Origin: Sphingobacteriales bacterium
GTDB lineage: Bacteria; Bacteroidota; Bacteroidia; Sphingobacteriales; Sphingobacteriaceae
DNA: 34,341 bases
Direction: 5' to 3'
Assembly (NCBI GenBank): GCA_015654985.1
Contig: JAATFW010000068.1
Coordinates: 1 to 34,341, forward strand
How positions within the stretch are numbered: the first letter of the stretch is position 1; the number at the start of each line of letters is the position of its first letter. A program made the translations under genes and the position numbers. Positions 26,626 to 34,341 of the stretch are shown here, in pieces. Under the pieces are notes generated by a model, which saw only the letters and a program-made list of their open reading frames with translations, ran no database searches and was not told where the DNA came from.

Positions 26626-28530
26626 CTAATAAATTGGATTCTGTATTAAACTTGGATTCTTATTGATTTCGCCTGCAGGTATTGGCTCATAATAATAACG
26701 AACATCGAAAGTATAGGTCTTACCGTCTGTGTTATATTCCCTGATAAAAATATATTTATTCTGATCTAACACTAAGTAAGGCATCAATCCATGTAACTTT
26801 GCCTGGTTAAGCACCTTATCTGCAACTCTCCACCGACGGAGATCCCACCAACGATGGTTTTCGAACATCAGCTCTCTGCCACGCTCATCGCGTATAAACT
26901 GTAAGTTTTCATCAACGGTCTGACCGTTTATAACATATATTGCAGCAGGAGCTCCTTTCGGTGTCCATACAGTAGCGCCCGCTCTATTGCGTATTCTGGC
27001 AATTAAATCGTAAGCTTCCTGCTTTTTCCCCAATTCATATGCAGCCTCTGCTTTATTAAGTAATACTTCTGCATAACGGAAAACTATCCACGATTGATAC
27101 GAACTATTTCCTGCAGCCTGTACCTGACTTGCCTTATAGTTCACATACTTCCGGATAAAGAAGCCTGTAAGGGTATTGTTTTCAACACCACCCCACATAC
27201 CATGCTTACCAGCAACAGCTCCTCCTCCGAGTGCGGGGTCCGTTTGATAACGCGATGTAGCTATCGTTCTATTGCTGGTCGCATTAATTGGGGCACTGCT
27301 TACGCCATCCTGGGCATCTGCCATTGTTCCGTTATAAGTACGATAGAACCCGCGCCTTATATCGAATGCTGTACCGCGCAATGTCATACCGGAGAGATAC
27401 ACGGTCGCCAGCAAACGAGGTTCAAGACCTTGTAATAATTGATTTCTATTATCGAAACGGCGAGGAGTTCCATCTGTGTTTTCGATCGGTAATCTCTGAA
27501 ATAATTCAACCGATTCTAACGATGGATATACTTCAGAACCCGGCCAGTCCGAGAAATCTCCGGCAGGAGACACACTGCCATCATAACTATGGTAAAACAA
27601 ATTCGATGTAGTACTGTATTGCTTTATAAGGATATTTTCCTTTGAGTTATCATTTAGAAACAAATCAACATAATTCTGCTCTTTGTCAGCAGCATTTTCC
27701 CCTACCAGTTCATAACCACCGTTCTGCGTATCAAAGAAATTTGCCGCATCATACGACGCTGTAAAGAAATTTGCCGCCTCATTAGCCGGAATTCCTACAT
27801 ATCCTGCTTTGGCAGCCTGATCCGGTGATGATGCAGTATAACTTCCGTACCTGGCAATTGTGGCCGCATATAACATAGCCCTCGACATTAACGCCGCAGC
27901 AACAAACTTATTAGCCCTTCCCGGCTCTGACGTTGCAGCCATATTGTCCATTGCAAATTGGAGGTCTGACTGAATAAACTTATACACATCCAGTTCTGTG
28001 GAACGTGGTACAGCCAACGTGGTAGGGTCTGCAGTCGGGCTTTGTACACTCTCGATAATGGGTACCCCGCCATAGCGTTTCACCAATGCAAAATAGTAGA
28101 AAGCCCTCAGGAAATGCGCTTCGCCCAAGAACGCATTATACGAATCCCCGGAATAATCAGATTTATAGTTAGGAAAATTTTCTATCATTGTATTGATTCT
28201 ACGTATCTGGTCGTAAGGCCAGTAGCCGAATCCGCCGGCACCATCAATACCGCCGGGCCAGCCTACAGCTTCACCATCTACAGACATTAGCCAGCTCTTG
28301 GAAGCATCCCAGTCATTGTTTCCGTTCTTAAAGCCCTGGTCTACATAGTAGCTAAAATCTTCGATTGGCAAATTCATATAAACACCGGCTAAATAAGTTT
28401 CAACACCTGTAGCGTTTCCCAACAAAGCAGCATCATCTAATATCCCTTTAGGTTCGAGCGTTAATTTGTGGCAGGATGATATTGTAAACATCATCGTCCC
28501 AATCAGCAATAAATATTTTATTGTTTTCAT
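26626..28530 (-). CDS. SusD-like glycan-binding lipoprotein (module 2)
   Basis: A 634-residue SusD/RagB family lipoprotein; the leader ends MMFTISSC with the lipobox Cys. Family features include GVETYLAGVYMNLPIEDFSY, QIRRINTMIENFPNY, GEAHFLRAFYYFALVKRYGG, VFRYAEVLLNKAEAAYELGK, IRDERGRELMFENHRWWDLR and the end YYEPIPAGEINKNPSLIQN. It lies 44 bp after SusC-2. It resembles the module 1 SusD (for example the AxGMYN/AGVYMNLP and TIARYG segments), which supports an origin of the two modules by duplication, but the two are well diverged and may prefer different parts of the substrate. Confidence 0.97.
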   Translation of the reverse strand: MKTIKYLLLIGTMMFTISSCHKLTLEPKGILDDAALLGNATGVETYLAGVYMNLPIEDFSYYVDQGFKNGNNDWDASKSWLMSVDGEAVGWPGGIDGAGGFGYWPYDQIRRINTMIENFPNYKSDYSGDSYNAFLGEAHFLRAFYYFALVKRYGGVPIIESVQSPTADPTTLAVPRSTELDVYKFIQSDLQFAMDNMAATSEPGRANKFVAAALMSRAMLYAATIARYGSYTASSPDQAAKAGYVGIPANEAANFFTASYDAANFFDTQNGGYELVGENAADKEQNYVDLFLNDNSKENILIKQYSTTSNLFYHSYDGSVSPAGDFSDWPGSEVYPSLESVELFQRLPIENTDGTPRRFDNRNQLLQGLEPRLLATVYLSGMTLRGTAFDIRRGFYRTYNGTMADAQDGVSSAPINATSNRTIATSRYQTDPALGGGAVAGKHGMWGGVENNTLTGFFIRKYVNYKASQVQAAGNSSYQSWIVFRYAEVLLNKAEAAYELGKKQEAYDLIARIRNRAGATVWTPKGAPAAIYVINGQTVDENLQFIRDERGRELMFENHRWWDLRRWRVADKVLNQAKLHGLMPYLVLDQNKYIFIREYNTDGKTYTFDVRYYYEPIPAGEINKNPSLIQNPIY

Positions 28531-28574
28531 CTGTATATCATTTGGATTTTAGAACTTAATATCAGAACCTGTTT

Positions 28575-31500
28575 TTAAAATTTAATAGATGCCCCGATAT
28601 TATACGTTTTATTAATCGGATATTTATAGGTATCCACACTGTTACCAACAGCGCCACCTTCTCCACCAGGATGTTCAGGATCCATGTCATGTAGTCCGGT
28701 AAACGTAAGTAAATTATATCCACTGAAATAAACCCTTAATTCCTTAACCCCAAGGCGCCTCAACAGAGGTCTTGGCAGAGAATATCCCACTTCTATGGTT
28801 TTTAATCTTAAGTAAGAGGCATTTTGTATTGCACGGGTTCCATCGGCAAGTGCCGAACCGGTAGAGGCATAATAACCAGGAATCCAAACGGTTGAAGGAT
28901 TAAAAATATCCGCATTAGGATCCTGGGGACGCCACCTGTCCCAAAATTGGGTCATTGTGCCTGCATCACCGAACGACAGTGGTTCAGCCAGTGTTTCACT
29001 ATACCTGTAATATACTTTTGCTGCTCCCTGAAAAGTAAGACCTAAATCCACATTTTTCCAGGACGCACCTAAAGTGAATCCATAAGTATACAAGGGCAAA
29101 CCATAATTGGCTATCGGATGATCATCATTGCCATCAATAACACCATCACCATTCCAGTCCTGATAATAATAGTCGCCAGGAACAGTGCCTCCTGCGCCAA
29201 TCGCAACAGGGTAATTATAAATTTGGTCATAATTTTGAAATTGCCCCACATATTCCTTTCCCCACCAAATATTCGTATTTCGGCCAGAATTGCGATTTCT
29301 CCACTGATCATAAGAATTTCCAGCGGGAGATTCAAGCAGGGTCCCATTGCGTGTCATGGTGGAAGACAGTTGAGCGCTTATGCTATAAGACAGTTGGCCT
29401 ATTGTATTCCGATGTGTTAACACAGCTTCATATCCGAATGTGCGGTCACTATTCAGGTTTTGCTGAGGTAAAGAAGCACCGACCGTCCCGGGAATAACGG
29501 TTGTTGCAGTGGCCAGTAACCCATCTCTATTTCTGTTAAACCAATCAAAGGAGCCCCCCAGCAATCCATGCAATAATTCAAAATCACCTCCTATGTCAAA
29601 CATCTTCGCAGTATACCAGGTAAGATCCGGATTGGGAATTGCAGTTGGAGCTACCCCGTTTACCAAAGAACCATTAAAAACATAGCCAATATCATTAGGC
29701 CGGATCTCATACCCTACAATCGTAGCAGGATAGTTGCCGGCAGAAGCGTCATCCCCTGTTTTTCCATACGATGCCCTTAATTTCAGGTTAGTCAGATTCG
29801 GCAACGCTCCTTTAACAAAGGATTCTTCACTAATTCTCCAACCAGCCGAAACGGAAGGGAAAAAGCCCCATTGGCTTCCCTTCGGAAACTTTGAGGATCC
29901 GTCGTATCTAAATCCAAAATCAACCAGATATTTCCCTTTGTAATTGTAATTGAATTTACCTACCAAAGCCTGGTTGGCATTGTCAAAAAGTCCATTTTTG
30001 TCCATGTTGCCAGCTTGGTTAGCAGCGTTGCCGGCAAATAAATATTCAGAGTTCAGTGACAGTTCACGATAAGCATAAAAATTGTCATTATAGCCATAAC
30101 CATCTTCAAATAAAGCCAGTGCTTCAACATTATGTACACCCAGGAAAGTATGTTTATAGCTTAATGATAATTGCATCAAGTCGCTGTAACTTGGATAATA
30201 CCCCCTTTGTATGGTTGAATTGCCATTAACTGAGTGGCGCACACTCGTTGTATAGGTGTCAGCCGTAGAATCATAGCTATACAAAGTGAAAGCTTTGCGA
30301 TAATCAGTATTGTCACTCTCATGAAAATGGTAATTGTACATAGCCTTTGCTGTCAGGCCCTCAACTTTTGGAATATCAAACGAAAGAGACACTCTGCCAT
30401 TAAACTCACGATTGATGTATTTACTATAACCGGTGATATCAGCGTCGGTCATAGCCAACGGGTTGTCACTTTTAATCAAATAGCTATTTAAACGGGAAGG
30501 GTCATTGTTGGCGTATACAGAAGCATCGGGTCTCTCTATCCAAACATCTTTATAAATAGCCCAAATATCAGTATTTGGCTGGTTGATTTGGTCCATGTAA
30601 CCATCTATTGACACCGTGGCATGCAAACGCTTCGTAATATTAGCATCAACATTTGACCGAAGATTCCACTTATGATAATTCATGTCACCAGACCGTAAAG
30701 AGCTCTCCTGATTCATATAGCCTATGTTAGAATAGAACCTGAGCTTATCAGTCCCTCCGTTCAGTGTGATATTATGCTGAACCTGAGGAGCCGTCTTTAC
30801 GAAAACAGAATTGAACCAGTCGGTACTTTGCCGGGAGCCATTCAAAAATGGTTCAAAATCCTGGTCAGTAAAAAGCAGATGGCTTGGATCGTTATAATTC
30901 ATATAACCCGTTGAAAAATTATGACGGCTCTTTTCATTAGCCAATGTCATATATTGTACAGCATCAACATTATGAGGTACATGTAAGAATTGCTGCCATC
31001 CCCTGTTGATCGAGTACCCGATGTCATAATTCCCTGTATTTTCCCCCCTTTTTGTAGTAACCAAAACGACACCGTTTGCAGAGTGCAATCCATATACCGC
31101 CGCCGAAGCATCTTTCAATACAGAAATACTCTCAATATCCTCCGCATTTATACGAGAGAAGTACCCCACATCCCTGGGGATTCCATCCACCACTACCAAA
31201 GGAGTTCCCATGCCACGGATATCAATATTTGATTCAAATGAACCAGGACGGCTGCTTGTTTGGGTAATTCTTACCCCTGGAATTTTACCGGAAAGCATAT
31301 TTGTCGGATTCTCATTTTTGGTGGCTACTAACTCTTTACCTGAGATAGCAGAGACAGCACCCGTTAAAGTAGCCTTAGTCTGTGTACCATACCCAACCAC
31401 AACAACTTCATCCAGGGACTTAACATCATCCTGGAGAAGAATCTGAAAACTACTCTGGTTTCCCACCCGGATTTCCTGTTTCAGAAAACCCACGAATGAA

Positions 31501-31802
31501 ATTTCAAGATAAGAATCAGGGCCGGGTACGCGCAGGGTGAATCTGCCGTTATTATCCGTCGTGGCGCCGGTATTGGTCCCCCTAACCTTGATACTGACAC
31601 CGGGCAGAGGCTGTCCTGATTTATCCTTAACAGTTCCGGTAACTGTAACCGGGGGCTTTACAACTGTTGTCTGCTGAACAGAACGTTTAGGGGCAGCCGC
31701 ATAGACGCCGGCGGCGGTCAGCATGAGAAAAACGAGGAAAATTCCTGATAAAGGAACCTTCCCGAATCTGAGGGGTTCTTCTTGTAAAAATTTTTTCTTC
31801 AT
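28575..31802 (-). CDS. SusC-like TonB-dependent transporter without STN domain (module 2)
   Basis: A 1075-residue outer-membrane transporter. After a signal peptide (cleavage near GVYAAAP) comes a carboxypeptidase-D-like domain (about 52-128, VTGTVKDKSGQPLPGVSIKV), the TonB-box-like LDEVVVVGYGTQ, the plug (VVVDGIPRD, SISVLKDASAAVYGLHSANG) and the barrel ending NIGASIKF with terminal Phe. It lacks the STN domain of the SusC at 19776-23225, so it should not signal through FecR. It is probably controlled instead by a separate regulator acting at the 30-bp box about 260 bp upstream (32061-32090). It shares DWNGDGVIDGNDDHPIA and the barrel layout with SusC-1. Confidence 0.97.
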   Translation of the reverse strand: MKKKFLQEEPLRFGKVPLSGIFLVFLMLTAAGVYAAAPKRSVQQTTVVKPPVTVTGTVKDKSGQPLPGVSIKVRGTNTGATTDNNGRFTLRVPGPDSYLEISFVGFLKQEIRVGNQSSFQILLQDDVKSLDEVVVVGYGTQTKATLTGAVSAISGKELVATKNENPTNMLSGKIPGVRITQTSSRPGSFESNIDIRGMGTPLVVVDGIPRDVGYFSRINAEDIESISVLKDASAAVYGLHSANGVVLVTTKRGENTGNYDIGYSINRGWQQFLHVPHNVDAVQYMTLANEKSRHNFSTGYMNYNDPSHLLFTDQDFEPFLNGSRQSTDWFNSVFVKTAPQVQHNITLNGGTDKLRFYSNIGYMNQESSLRSGDMNYHKWNLRSNVDANITKRLHATVSIDGYMDQINQPNTDIWAIYKDVWIERPDASVYANNDPSRLNSYLIKSDNPLAMTDADITGYSKYINREFNGRVSLSFDIPKVEGLTAKAMYNYHFHESDNTDYRKAFTLYSYDSTADTYTTSVRHSVNGNSTIQRGYYPSYSDLMQLSLSYKHTFLGVHNVEALALFEDGYGYNDNFYAYRELSLNSEYLFAGNAANQAGNMDKNGLFDNANQALVGKFNYNYKGKYLVDFGFRYDGSSKFPKGSQWGFFPSVSAGWRISEESFVKGALPNLTNLKLRASYGKTGDDASAGNYPATIVGYEIRPNDIGYVFNGSLVNGVAPTAIPNPDLTWYTAKMFDIGGDFELLHGLLGGSFDWFNRNRDGLLATATTVIPGTVGASLPQQNLNSDRTFGYEAVLTHRNTIGQLSYSISAQLSSTMTRNGTLLESPAGNSYDQWRNRNSGRNTNIWWGKEYVGQFQNYDQIYNYPVAIGAGGTVPGDYYYQDWNGDGVIDGNDDHPIANYGLPLYTYGFTLGASWKNVDLGLTFQGAAKVYYRYSETLAEPLSFGDAGTMTQFWDRWRPQDPNADIFNPSTVWIPGYYASTGSALADGTRAIQNASYLRLKTIEVGYSLPRPLLRRLGVKELRVYFSGYNLLTFTGLHDMDPEHPGGEGGAVGNSVDTYKYPINKTYNIGASIKF

Positions 31803-32060
31803 TTTTAAAAATTTAAATGGTTAGACATTAATAAAGCTTGCATTGAGAGCAAAACCAATCTCTGGTTTACACCCCGGCTAATCGTTATTTATCATACATA
31901 TACTCCTTATATTTAGTAAATAGTTAGTAAAACGGCACGTCATAATTTATATGGAATACCAGGGGTGATTAAATTAATATGGCTAATTGGAATAAAGCTT
32001 AAACTCATTTTATCGCGGATTATATCGGTTAATTATTTACAGCAAATAACTTCTCAAACC

Positions 32061-32104
32061 TTAATAAAACCCTAAAAAATCCTTAATTAATGACCTATTA
32101 ATGG
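32061..32104 (-). promoter_or_regulatory. 30-bp conserved box plus phased ATTAATG repeats upstream of SusC-2
   Basis: The 30 bp at 32061-32090 are identical to 33889-33918 upstream of GH43; on the plus strand they start TTAATAAAACCCTAAAAAAT and end CCTTAATTAA. Next to it, ATTAATG starts at 32086 and ATTAATGG at 32097, 11 bp apart. It is a probable operator or promoter region shared by the two genes. Confidence 0.6.
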
Positions 32105-32528
32105 TTTTTTTTCTCATTTCCGACCATTTTTTTTCTCTTTTAATATAGCCGGCACTATCACAGGAACTTTAAAATAAACAGGATAGAAAACAGCGTAACA
32201 GGGAGGGCGGCTTTGTTTAGAAAATCCATAACAATTAATCATTTTCCCGGCTGCCCTATTCGGGTTACAACCCTGCTGCGATACGCCCAATGTTCCTCTT
32301 AATATGCCCGAACAGTAAAACAAGATTTAACTTAAAATAAAACGGACCGAAACAACAGTACCTTCCCTGCCACGAATAAATTCCTGCGGTATAGGTTCAT
32401 TATTATCTGTACCGGCGAGGGCTTATTATTACCTGTAATGGTTTTATTTTTAAAGGCCAGGCAGTAAACAGCAACGTAATAAGAGTAAGTCTGTTTTGGT
32501 TAAGGTACCTTGGTAATAACCTCCTGTA

Positions 32529-32592
32529 ACTAAAAACGGCAGGCGGGATATTAAATGAATACTCAATAATTCCAGCCTGCCGTTTTTAGTTT
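32529..32592 (-). terminator. Strong hairpin terminator after GH43
   Basis: A perfect 17-bp inverted repeat, AACTAAAAACGGCAGGC and GCCTGCCGTTTTTAGTT, with a 30-nt loop, lies about 45 bp after the GH43 stop. The GC core followed by TTTTT fits a Rho-independent terminator; by symmetry it would work in both directions. Confidence 0.8.
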
Positions 32593-32633
32593 ACTTACTA
32601 TTTCAAAACCCGGCTCCGCGATTGCGGACAACG

Positions 32634-33665
32634 CTACTTTTTGGTTTTATCAGCCAGATGACTTCCATCTGTAGGGATTACCTTTTGTATGGTGCCATCG
32701 GCATTGTAATAAAGTTTATCAACACAAACAGATCTCAGCCAGTCGTGATGAGAGAGAGCGCTGTTATGATAAAATGCATACCATTGCCCTTTGTATTCTA
32801 CGATTGAGCCGTGATTGGTATAACTGTCGGTAGGATCCATATATATTCCCTGATAGGTCCATGGCCCCAGGGGGCTTTTACTGGTAGCATATCTCATCTG
32901 GTTATGTTTGCCGTTCTCATCGTGATTATCAGAGTACGACAGATAATAAATACCATTCCTCTTATGGACCCAGGTGGCTTCATGGAAATCGGCAAGTCCT
33001 TCCATATTACGCATCTCTCCATCAATTTCCATCATATTATCTTTGAGCTTTCCTCCTTTGCAAGCGCCGCCGCCGCCATAATAAAAATAAACCTGTCCGT
33101 CGTCATCAACAAATACGCAGGGATCGATCATTGATTCGAGTCCTTGGATATACCCCTGCACTTTAAAGCCGCTTGCTGGTTTCTTACTGGTTGCCACTCC
33201 TATTTTCCAGGTTTTGTTCCATTGATTGCCGCTGCCGCTTGGATGAGGGAAGTAAAAATAATAGGTTCCGTTCTTATAAGCACAGTCGGGAGCCCACATA
33301 AAACCTCCTTCGGGCCGGCCCCATGGCACCTGGCCGGAATTTAATATCTCGCCATGATCTTTCCAGTGAATCATATCATCGGTGGAATAAACATGATAAC
33401 GGTCCATGAGATCGCAGCCTCTCGGCGGAGCAATGTCATGTGAGGGATAAACATATAACCTTCCGTCTTTCCATACATGTGCAGAAGGATCTGCAGTATA
33501 CATGTGTCTGATGATTGGATTACCTTCAGCAGTAAAGGAAATATCCTTTTGCTGAGCAGTACAGGAGACCACCGATAGTGTGCTTAGACCTAAAACTATA
33601 GCCGCCGATATAGCCGCTATTTTCCTTTTACCTTCTGATGTTACTAATAAATTATATATGTCCAT
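32634..33665 (-). CDS. GH43 family glycosidase lipoprotein
   Basis: A 343-residue single-domain GH43 five-bladed beta-propeller. The leader carries ISAAIVLGLSTLSVVSC with a probable lipobox Cys near residue 35. The family triad is visible: D59 in YTADPSAHV (base), D181 in SMIDPCVFVDDD (pKa modulator) and E229 in DFHEATWVHKRNG (acid). FMWAPDCAYKNGTYYFYFP and NHGSIVEYKGQWYAFYHNS are also typical. GH43 includes alpha-L-arabinofuranosidases, beta-xylosidases and exo-beta-1,3-galactanases; the subfamily cannot be fixed by eye. It appears to be its own transcription unit, with a conserved box 224 bp upstream and a strong hairpin downstream, and shares that box with SusC-2. Confidence 0.94.
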   Translation of the reverse strand: MDIYNLLVTSEGKRKIAAISAAIVLGLSTLSVVSCTAQQKDISFTAEGNPIIRHMYTADPSAHVWKDGRLYVYPSHDIAPPRGCDLMDRYHVYSTDDMIHWKDHGEILNSGQVPWGRPEGGFMWAPDCAYKNGTYYFYFPHPSGSGNQWNKTWKIGVATSKKPASGFKVQGYIQGLESMIDPCVFVDDDGQVYFYYGGGGACKGGKLKDNMMEIDGEMRNMEGLADFHEATWVHKRNGIYYLSYSDNHDENGKHNQMRYATSKSPLGPWTYQGIYMDPTDSYTNHGSIVEYKGQWYAFYHNSALSHHDWLRSVCVDKLYYNADGTIQKVIPTDGSHLADKTKK

Positions 33666-33983
33666 TATAAATGCTGTTTCTTTTAAAAGATGGCGAGGTA
33701 GTTTCCTCTGCCAGGTTAATTTATTAAGGTAAAGGGTGATTTATTTTCCGGTAAGACGAATATCACCCAGACCCATTGATCACTATACAGCGAGCCGGCC
33801 GGCGATAGCTAAATAGTTTATTAAGGTATTCTTTCAATTATAAATGGTTTGTTTAAAAATTTATAGATGTAAAAGAAGCTTTCGGCCATTAATAAAACCC
33901 TAAAAAATCCTTAATTAAGGCATTAATTTTGAAATTAATGGAATATTAATGGTAATTTCAAAACAGGAAGAAAAACCGGAACC
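33666..33983. other. Intergenic control region upstream of GH43
   Basis: About 318 bp with no gene. It contains the 30-bp box (33889-33918), phased ATTAATGG repeats (33934, 33945) and an AT-rich leader. There are no clear consensus -33/-7 promoter elements that I could fix by eye. Confidence 0.55.
33889..33952 (-). promoter_or_regulatory. 30-bp conserved box plus phased ATTAATGG repeats upstream of GH43
   Basis: Positions 33889-33918 are identical to 32061-32090 upstream of SusC-2. Beside it ATTAATGG occurs at 33934 and 33945 (11 bp apart), with a further ATTAAT at 33922. On the transcribed strand the order is CCATTAAT repeats, then the box, then the gene. It is a probable binding site for a shared regulator. 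Confidence 0.6.
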
Positions 33984-34341
33984 TTAACTGCCTGACCAGT
34001 TAATAATATCAGCATTTCGCGAGGCGGGGAAAACGGTAAGATCCGCTAATTTACCATCTCTCACTTTGCCCTGCACTGTTGTATTATACAGCGCATTCAG
34101 TTTAAAATCTGCCCTCAACGCCGGCTCCCGAAAAAATGCACTTCAAGTGTAAACCACCACCCCTTACCACCCCAAAAGTTTCTTCCGAAAACTGCCCTTT
34201 TTTTGGGGTGAACCTGATTATTCTGAAAAAATTCAGGCCGAAAGAAGCGGCCGTACCAATGCCGCCCCGGGTTCGCCCTCCGGCCGCTGCAAACCTGGTG
34301 TTTCTTCCATAGTTCTTTCATTCGGCTTTCATTGTTCTTCC
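33984..34341 (-). pseudogene. C-terminal end of an unidentified gene, frame-broken as shown
   Basis: The frame ending in TAA at 33984 is open back to about 34142 and reads coding-like: ADFKLNALYNTTVQGKVRDG then KLADLTVFPASRNADIINWS. A tail like this is seen at the C-terminus of several large secreted glycosidases. Upstream the signal moves between frames: one frame carries GGGLHLKCIFSGAGVEGRF, another carries MKELWKKHQVCSGRR, and no single frame continues. Homopolymer runs (seven A, six T on the minus strand) lie near the breaks, so either the gene is decayed or the sequence has indel errors near the window end. I do not recognise the family with confidence. Confidence 0.45.

Larger units (their letters stand above)
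31803..32633. other. 831-bp intergenic region between GH43 and SusC-2
   Basis: No credible gene is seen; the open frames here are short and have no leader or family features. It holds the GH43 hairpin (32529-32592), A- and T-rich runs at 32104-32140, the 30-bp box with its phased repeats (32061-32104), and about 250 bp of AT-rich leader before SusC-2. It is the likely control region of module 2. Confidence 0.6.

Noticed and set aside
32114-32323. A 69-codon minus-strand open frame upstream of SusC-2
   Set aside because: No signal peptide, membrane or family features, and it lies in an AT-rich control region with the conserved box just downstream. Likely chance.
32340-32500. Possible gene remnant after GH43 (short frame with DNNEPIPQEFIRGREGTVVS)
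   Set aside because: Only about 31 codons are open, with stops before it in frame, and no family is recognisable.
1-34341. CRISPR array, tRNA/rRNA genes, insertion sequences or integrase genes
   Set aside because: I saw no regularly spaced identical repeats, no transposase or integrase motifs, and no recognisable RNA gene in the intergenic regions.

Overview
The window is a polysaccharide utilization locus (PUL) from a member of the Bacteroidota, probably close to Chitinophagaceae or related Sphingobacteria-like lineages. The reasons are two SusC/SusD pairs, a FecR-type anti-sigma factor next to an ECF sigma factor, a SusC with a secretin/TonB N-terminal (STN) domain and the leader style common in that group, and lipobox cysteines on the surface proteins. 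Every convincing gene lies on the minus strand, so transcription runs from high to low coordinates. Names come from motif recognition by eye; no database search was run.

Layout in transcription order. (a) 34341-33984: the end of an upstream gene, broken in frame as shown. (b) 33665-32634: a GH43 lipoprotein, followed by a strong 17-bp hairpin near 32529-32592. (c) 31802-25760: module 2, made of SusC (no STN domain), SusD and a DUF3823 lipoprotein, ending in the decayed C-terminus of a GH71/99-like gene (25431-25246). (d) 25173-23350: ECF sigma factor and FecR. (e) 23225-11476: module 1, made of SusC (with STN), SusD, DUF3823 lipoprotein, an intact GH71/99-like lipoprotein and a large multidomain GH2, closed by a hairpin. 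(f) 11100-3156: a tight enzyme run of GH3, a second GH71/99-like enzyme, a beta-helix protein and GH95, the last two overlapping by 4 bp. (g) 3095-801: GH92. (h) 701-1: the N-terminal third of another, xylosidase-type GH3 that leaves the window.

How it probably works: the SusC/SusD/DUF3823 surface complexes bind and import oligosaccharides. The SusC with the STN domain probably signals through FecR to release the sigma factor, which switches on module 1. The enzymes (GH2, GH3, GH43, GH92, GH95, GH71/99-like) remove several different sugars, so the substrate is a branched heteropolysaccharide or complex glycan with alpha-L-fucosyl/galactosyl, beta-linked pentosyl/hexosyl and perhaps alpha-mannosyl parts. 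The exact glycan cannot be read from the sequence.

The most interesting points are: a relic of a third GH71/99-like gene that shows both SusCD modules once had the same four-gene order; a 30-bp box, identical upstream of SusC-2 and GH43 and nearly repeated before GH92, accompanied by 11-bp-phased repeats; three 11-bp-phased TTGTAA repeats just before the sigma factor; and two intact members of an uncharacterised GH99-like group with an ExxE motif. Site coordinates were counted by hand and may be off by one or two bases.
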